From Chromatiales bacterium (GTDB lineage Bacteria; Pseudomonadota; Gammaproteobacteria; CAMYNG01), in assembly GCA_027021685.1 (NCBI GenBank), contig JALUTW010000265.1, positions 1 to 10,064 on the forward strand: 10,064 bases of DNA, written 5' to 3'. Made by a program: the position numbers and the translations under genes. Under the pieces are notes generated by a model. The model worked only from the letters and a program-made list of their open reading frames with translations, was not told the origin of the DNA and did not search any database. This document shows, piece after piece, positions 6,602 through 10,064 of this stretch (its first letter is position 1; the number at the start of each line of letters is the position of its first letter).

Positions 6602-7732
6602 ATGACCGGCAGCGGTGCCCCGGTCCGGGCCGGTCCGGCCGCGGAGGGTGGTGAAGACCCGCGCTGGCGGCGGGAGTGGGAGGCCGTGGAGGCGCTCCTG
6701 GCCCGCGGGCGCGAGTGCGGCGACACCGCCGCCGTGGCCGAGGCCGTGCGGCGCTGCGAGAGCAGGCTCCTCCCCCTGGTGGATGCCAATGCCGATCCCG
6801 TCCGCTGGGCGCAGGCGCAGCAGCTCCTGGGCCATGCCCTGACCCTGCAGGGCCAGCGGCAGGTGGGCACGCATGCCCTGGAGCGGGCCGTCACCGAGCT
6901 GGAGCGCGCGCTGCAACCCCTCCATCGCGACGCCGCCCCCCTGGACTGGGCCGCCACCCAGCACGCCCTGGGCCGCGCCCTGGCCCTGCTCGCGCGGCGC
7001 CGGGCCGATACCGACAGCCTGGAACAGGCGGTGGCGGCCTTCCGCGCCGCGCTCGAGGTGCGCACCTTCGAGGCGACCCCCGATGACTGGGCCCTGACCC
7101 AGAACGACCTGGGCACCGCGCTGCTCACCCTGGGCCGGCACCGGGACGACAAGACCCTGCTCAAGCAGGCCGCGGACGCCTACCGTGCCGCGCTGCGGGT
7201 CTGGACCCGCGAGCGCGTGCCGCTGGACTGGGCCGCCACCATGGACAACCTGGGCACCGCCCTGCGCCTGCTGGGCGAGCGGCGCAAGGGGCCGCGCACC
7301 CTGGAGCAGGCCGTCGCCGCCTACCGCAGCGCGTTGTCGGAGCGCACCCGCGAGCGCAGTCCCGAGGCCTGGGCCCTGACCCAGAACAACCTGGGCGCGG
7401 CCCTGCACAGGCTGGGCGAACGGGTGTCAGACCCCGGCCACCTGGAAGCCGCCATCGAGGCCTACGGGATGGCGCTCGAGGTCTGGACCCGCGAGCGCGA
7501 CGCCATGACCTGGGCCATGACCGAGGCCAACCGGTGCGCCGCGTGCAAGGCCCTGGCCGAAGTCACCGGCGACCCCGGGCCCGCGCGCGCGGCGCTGGCC
7601 GGCTACCGCGCGGTGGCCCAGGTCTTCCGCGACGCCAGCCACCCCCAGTACTACGAGCTGGCCGTGGAACAGATCGCCCTCACCGCCAAGCTGGAACAGC
7701 GCCTGCGCGAGGCAGCCTCACCCGCCGGCTGA
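6602..7732 (+). CDS. TPR-like helical repeat protein with 47-residue units
   Basis: This predicted soluble protein of 376 residues has no signal peptide or membrane segment and no recognisable catalytic domain. After a short Gly/Ala-rich N-terminus it consists of back-to-back 47-residue units: a degenerate one at residues 21-67, then six clear ones from 68 to 349, and a 27-residue capping helix. The unit consensus is roughly W-A-x-T-Q-x-N-L-G-x-A-L, then a short linker, then LEQAVAAYRAALEV and TRER. That is a tetratricopeptide-type helix pair with an extra linker, similar to kinesin light chain-like TPR arrays, which usually bind proteins or peptides. It begins 10 bases after the aprA stop, so it is probably transcribed with aprMBA, but only a weak Shine-Dalgarno (GGCAGG) is close to the ATG. 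The open frame extends left into aprA; 6602 is the first start outside it. A role in assembling or scaffolding APS reductase is a guess from position only. Confidence 0.85.
   Translation: MTGSGAPVRAGPAAEGGEDPRWRREWEAVEALLARGRECGDTAAVAEAVRRCESRLLPLVDANADPVRWAQAQQLLGHALTLQGQRQVGTHALERAVTELERALQPLHRDAAPLDWAATQHALGRALALLARRRADTDSLEQAVAAFRAALEVRTFEATPDDWALTQNDLGTALLTLGRHRDDKTLLKQAADAYRAALRVWTRERVPLDWAATMDNLGTALRLLGERRKGPRTLEQAVAAYRSALSERTRERSPEAWALTQNNLGAALHRLGERVSDPGHLEAAIEAYGMALEVWTRERDAMTWAMTEANRCAACKALAEVTGDPGPARAALAGYRAVAQVFRDASHPQYYELAVEQIALTAKLEQRLREAASPAG
6662..7648 (+). repeat. Seven 141-base repeat units inside the TPR-like gene
   Basis: The coding repeat has a period of exactly 47 codons. 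Units start at 6662 (degenerate), 6803, 6944, 7085, 7226, 7367 and 7508. Each starts with a [D/R/T/A]-W-A-type tryptophan codon, and units 3-5 are the most alike, sharing GGGC[A/G]CCGCGCTGC-like and ACCCGCGAGCGC segments. The equal length of all units, with no insertions, suggests growth by in-frame duplication within the gene. Confidence 0.8.
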
Positions 7733-7862
7733 TTCATGCGCCCGCTTCACGGGCTGTTCACCGATGCCTGCCGGGGCTAGAATGGGGAGTGCACAGCCCC
7801 GCACCCTTTGCAGCGGGCTGTCTGGAATCCGCCTTGCGCCATGAAGGGGAGGGCGGCTCAAT
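7733..7862 (+). promoter_or_regulatory. Intergenic region with possible promoter for the SEC-C gene pair
   Basis: TAGAAT at 7778-7783 matches the -10 consensus at 5 of 6. A -35 could be TTCACC (7757-7762, 15-base spacer) or TGTTCA (7755-7760, 17-base spacer); neither is strong. A small inverted repeat GCCCG/CGGGC (7740-7744 with 7750-7754) lies just after the stop of the TPR-like gene but has no T tract. GGGGAGG at 7846-7852 is a good Shine-Dalgarno for the ATG at 7863. Confidence 0.35.
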
Positions 7863-8552
7863 ATGAAGAGACCGCACGAAAACCACCGGGGCGAAGACAT
7901 CCTGGACATCCTTCAGGACGGTCTGAACCGCCACGCCCGGGAGGGGGCCATCACCAACGTCTCCGGGCTGGACGGGTATCTGGCCGCGGTGGTCTGCGCG
8001 CCCGGGGTCCTGCTGCCCTCGCAGTGGATGCCGGCCCTCTGGGGTGGCGACGAACATGCGCCGGAATGGGACACCATGGAGGAGGCACACAAATTCCTCG
8101 GCGCGCTCCTGACCATGGCCAACGACGTCGGCCGGCTGCTGGCGGAGGGCCGGTTCGAACCTATCCTGCTCGGTGACCCGGAACGGGAAGGACACACGGT
8201 GGCCCATGACTGGTGCCTGGGATTCCTGGAGGGCGTGAAATGCTGGCCGCCACTGTCCGGCCGCGATCAGCAGGTGCTGGAAGAGGCACTGGCGCTTCCG
8301 GCCGTCTTTGTCACGGAGGAAGGCACCGGTGCCCTCGACAAGATTGGTGAGGCAGAAGTGGCCGCCCTGGTGGACGCGATCCCCGCCGTCGTGCACCAGC
8401 TCTACGACCACTTCCGCTTCCACGTGCCACCGGCCTCCGTCCCTGCCCGGGCCGGGCGCAAGGTGGGGCGCAACGATCCCTGCCCCTGCGGGAGCGGAAA
8501 GAAATTCAAGCACTGTTGCCTGCACCGTGCCCCTGACCATGTCGGCCGCTAA
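7863..8552 (+). CDS. UPF0149/YecA-like protein with C-terminal SEC-C zinc motif
   Basis: The product of 229 residues has two parts. Residues about 30-170 resemble the UPF0149 (YecA/YgfB) domain: GLDGYLAAVVCAP followed by PSQWMPALWG is its hallmark, and AHDWCLGFLEGV is the second conserved block. Residues 199-220 form a SEC-C motif, KVGRNDPCPCGSGKKFKHCC, with zinc ligands Cys207, Cys209, His217 or Cys219, and Cys218. The same metal-binding tail occurs on SecA, where it contacts SecB and ribosomes, and on many uncharacterised YecA-type proteins. The biochemical role is not established, so ribosome or nascent-chain association is only an inference. Start is supported by a Shine-Dalgarno 10 bases upstream. 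It is followed after 12 bases by another SEC-C gene, so the two probably form an operon. The codon use is somewhat less extreme in G+C than in the nir and apr genes. Confidence 0.85.
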   Translation: MKRPHENHRGEDILDILQDGLNRHAREGAITNVSGLDGYLAAVVCAPGVLLPSQWMPALWGGDEHAPEWDTMEEAHKFLGALLTMANDVGRLLAEGRFEPILLGDPEREGHTVAHDWCLGFLEGVKCWPPLSGRDQQVLEEALALPAVFVTEEGTGALDKIGEAEVAALVDAIPAVVHQLYDHFRFHVPPASVPARAGRKVGRNDPCPCGSGKKFKHCCLHRAPDHVGR

Positions 8553-8564
8553 ACGCATTTCGCC

Positions 8565-9599
8565 ATGAACGACAACTCGCCCGACGCTTCCTGTCCCTGC
8601 GGCAGCGGCCGGCCGGCCCGGGGATGCTGCCGCTTTCCCCTTGGCCAGCCCGCCGACCCTGATGTCCCTGCCGAGGTCCGGCAGGCCCTCGCCCGGCAGG
8701 AGTTCGAAGACCTTGCCCACGTGCAGCGCTTTCTCGACGATTTCATGGCCCGGTACAACCGGCAGCCACGGGAAGAGTTCCACGGCCTCTCGCCGGAACA
8801 GGTACGCCGTTTGATCTATTTTCCCTTCGAGTCACCGGAACTGGTGCAGATTACAGAAATGGCCCCGGCGCCGGAACAGGTGCCCATGCTCCGGATCTTT
8901 CAAGTGCTGGTGGAGGCGGTGGGCGACCAGGGCCTCAAGCACACCGCCAGGGGCAACCTGCCGCGCAAGGTCTGCCGCGAGATGGCCTTGGCCCGCCTGG
9001 GCGAGGCGGGATACCGCGAGGCCACCCGCTTCGGCGGCATCAACACCGAGCTGGACTACGACGAGGGACACGCCACCCGCGTGCTGGCCGAGCTGGCCGG
9101 ACTGGTGCGCAAGTACCGCGGCCGGTTCGTGCTCACCAGGAAATGCCGCGGGCTGCTGGAGCGGGGAGGCGCCGCCGCGGCCTGGCCGCTGCTGTTCGAG
9201 ACCTACGTGCGGAAGTTCAACTGGGCCTACCGCGACGGTTACCCCGACCTGCCGTTCATCCAGCAGGCCTGGGCCTTCTCCCTCTACCTGCTGGTGCGCC
9301 ACGGCACGGCCTGGCGCCTGGACGAGTTCTACTCGGGTCACTTCCTGCGCGCGTTTCCGGCGTTGCTGAAGGAGGTGCGCGACGAACCCTACCGGAGCGC
9401 CGAGGATACAGTGCGCCGGTGCTACGCCACGCGCACCCTGGCCCGTTTCGCCTGTTTCCTGGGCCTGGCCGAGAGCGAGCGGGTGGAGACCGGCGGCATC
9501 CTCGGGGCCCGCCGCGTCCGTGCCCTGCCGCTGCTGCACGAGCTTGTCCGTTTCAATGTCACCGCGCCGCTCCACGAGCCGCCGGCCACCGTCATGTGA
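8565..9599 (+). CDS. SEC-C motif protein of unknown function (N-terminal zinc motif)
   Basis: The product is 344 residues with no signal peptide or clear membrane segment. A compact SEC-C motif opens the protein: CPCGSGRPARGCC with Cys10, Cys12, Cys21 and Cys22. Residues 75-93 hold GLSPEQVRRLIYFPFESP, and later come GNLPRKVCREMA (near 130) and a long mixed region with many aromatic residues (FNWAYRDGYPDLPFIQQ). I recall similar blocks in uncharacterised bacterial SEC-C proteins but cannot name a domain with certainty, and no catalytic motif stands out. The ATG at 8565 comes 12 bases after the upstream stop and lacks a good Shine-Dalgarno, suggesting translation coupled to the UPF0149 gene. 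The first 300 bases are visibly less G+C-rich than the remainder, which returns to the composition of the nir/apr genes; a composite origin is possible but unproven. Confidence 0.8.
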   Translation: MNDNSPDASCPCGSGRPARGCCRFPLGQPADPDVPAEVRQALARQEFEDLAHVQRFLDDFMARYNRQPREEFHGLSPEQVRRLIYFPFESPELVQITEMAPAPEQVPMLRIFQVLVEAVGDQGLKHTARGNLPRKVCREMALARLGEAGYREATRFGGINTELDYDEGHATRVLAELAGLVRKYRGRFVLTRKCRGLLERGGAAAAWPLLFETYVRKFNWAYRDGYPDLPFIQQAWAFSLYLLVRHGTAWRLDEFYSGHFLRAFPALLKEVRDEPYRSAEDTVRRCYATRTLARFACFLGLAESERVETGGILGARRVRALPLLHELVRFNVTAPLHEPPATVM

Positions 9600-9902
9600 C
9601 ACCCGCGGCCCAAACGGCTGAACTCTTGGGGCAACCTTCACCTCAGGAATGGAGAGGGGTGGCTGCAACCCCCTGGGGCGCCGGCGATTTTCACCCCGGC
9701 GGCCCTCCGTGGCCAAGATGCCGGTATTGCCTTCCCGTGCAGCCATGCTTGTCGGCTCCCACCGAAAATCGTCCGGCGCGCGGCCGTGGGGAATTTTGAG
9801 ATAGGTTCTAACTAACGGGCACCCTAATTCAAGAACCCTTGAACAAGGCAGACCGGGACGCAGCCGTGTGGCGCGGATTGAGGGGGACATGCGAGTAGTC
9901 GC
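9600..9902. other. Convergent intergenic region with hairpins and an A+T-rich island
   Basis: No coding frame is convincing here, between the + strand SEC-C gene and the - strand gene at the right edge. Seen are a stem-loop CGCCGG/CCGGCG (9679-9684 with 9696-9701), which could extend by GGG/CCC after one mismatch but has no T tract, a weak GGGGT/ACCCC pair (9656-9660 with 9668-9672), and an A+T-rich island at about 9790-9845 described separately. Either stem-loop could end the SEC-C transcript, but neither is a classical intrinsic terminator. Confidence 0.6.
9804..9843. repeat. Nested inverted repeats in an A+T-rich island
   Basis: Two overlapping inverted repeats compete for the same bases. 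GGTTCT (9804-9809) pairs with AGAACC (9832-9837) around 22 bases, and TTCAAG (9828-9833) pairs with CTTGAA (9838-9843) around a 4-base loop. The island has a composition unlike the surrounding DNA. It could be a remnant of a small mobile or REP-like element, or a regulatory palindrome; no open reading frame accompanies it. Confidence 0.45.
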
Positions 9903-10064
9903 TTACTCCACCACGGTGAGCCCCTTCTCCTCGCACCACTCCCGCAGGGCCCGCCGGGTCTGCTCCTCGTCGAAGGCGTACCAGCGTTTGAGCAGCCCAC
10001 GGCGGTCAAGCAGATCCCTGAACCGCCGGTAGGCGCCCTCGCGGCGGAAGAAGGCATACACCGC
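9903..10064 (-). CDS. C-terminus of a UPF0158-like protein (5' truncated)
   Basis: The - strand encodes a 53-residue C-terminal fragment that continues past the right edge and stops at TAA (9903-9905). It reads AVYAFFRREGAYRRFRD, then LLDRRGLLKRWYAFDEEQ, then REWCEEKGLTVVE. The pattern of G-A-[FY]-R-R-F-[KR]-D, a spacer with R-W-Y-A-F, and R-E-W-C-E-E-x-G close to the end resembles the C-terminal half of UPF0158 family proteins, which are of unknown function. With only a third or so of the protein visible the assignment is provisional. It converges on the SEC-C gene. A longer open frame in another phase overlaps it but shows no protein-like conservation. Confidence 0.6.
   Translation of the reverse strand, partial: AVYAFFRREGAYRRFRDLLDRRGLLKRWYAFDEEQTRRALREWCEEKGLTVVE

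Noticed and set aside
4753..7164. Very long - strand open frame (803 codons) opposite aprA and the TPR-like gene
   Set aside because: Length is due to high G+C third positions opposite; the translation is compositionally biased and spans two unrelated + strand genes.
7808..8176. Open frame overlapping the 5' part of the UPF0149 gene
   Set aside because: Out of frame with the recognised protein and Arg/Pro/Gly-rich; no supporting motif.
9824..10057. 77-codon - strand open frame at the right edge
   Set aside because: Ser/Arg/Pro-rich with no conservation; the other phase gives a convincing UPF0158-like tail.
1..10064. tRNA, rRNA, CRISPR arrays, complete insertion sequences
   Set aside because: No cloverleaf, rRNA-like conserved segment, regularly spaced direct repeats outside the protein-coding repeat, or transposase reading frame was recognised by eye.

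Overview
The window is strongly GC-rich bacterial DNA. Its gene content points to a chemolithotrophic, sulfur-oxidising and probably denitrifying proteobacterium, of the kind found among purple-sulfur-related Gammaproteobacteria or thiobacilli; this is an inference from gene content, not a taxonomic assignment. All complete genes lie on the + strand. One truncated gene enters from the right edge on the - strand.

Region 1 (1-3139) is the end of a heme d1 biosynthesis operon: the C-terminal part of a siroheme decarboxylase subunit (nirH/nirL-like), the radical SAM enzyme NirJ, and the periplasmic c-heme/d1-propeller protein NirN. They are packed 4 and 2 bases apart. Together they cover three steps of heme d1 formation, the cofactor of cytochrome cd1 nitrite reductase: siroheme decarboxylation, replacement of two propionates by oxo groups, and the final dehydrogenation. 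nirS, nirF and nirE are not in the window and nirE is not between nirJ and nirN.

Region 2 (3140-6591) starts with a gene-free stretch holding GC-rich inverted repeats and a plausible sigma70 promoter, followed by aprM-aprB-aprA. AprBA is the dissimilatory APS reductase, which in sulfur oxidisers runs in reverse (sulfite + AMP to APS). AprM is the membrane protein thought to link it to the quinone pool in lineages lacking QmoABC at the locus. aprB and aprA overlap by one base, and both aprM and aprB have strong Shine-Dalgarno sites.

Region 3 (6602-7732) is one helical-repeat protein made of about seven 47-residue units, starting 10 bases after aprA and therefore probably co-transcribed with it. 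Its function is unknown and it is the least explained part of the sulfur locus.

Region 4 (7733-9599) has a possible promoter and two genes that each carry a SEC-C zinc motif: a UPF0149/YecA-like protein with the motif at its C-terminus, then a protein of unknown function with it at its N-terminus. Region 5 (9600-9902) is a convergent intergenic stretch with an A+T-rich island and nested inverted repeats. The last 162 bases encode the C-terminus of a - strand protein resembling UPF0158.

No RNA genes, CRISPR arrays, complete insertion sequences or origins were recognised.
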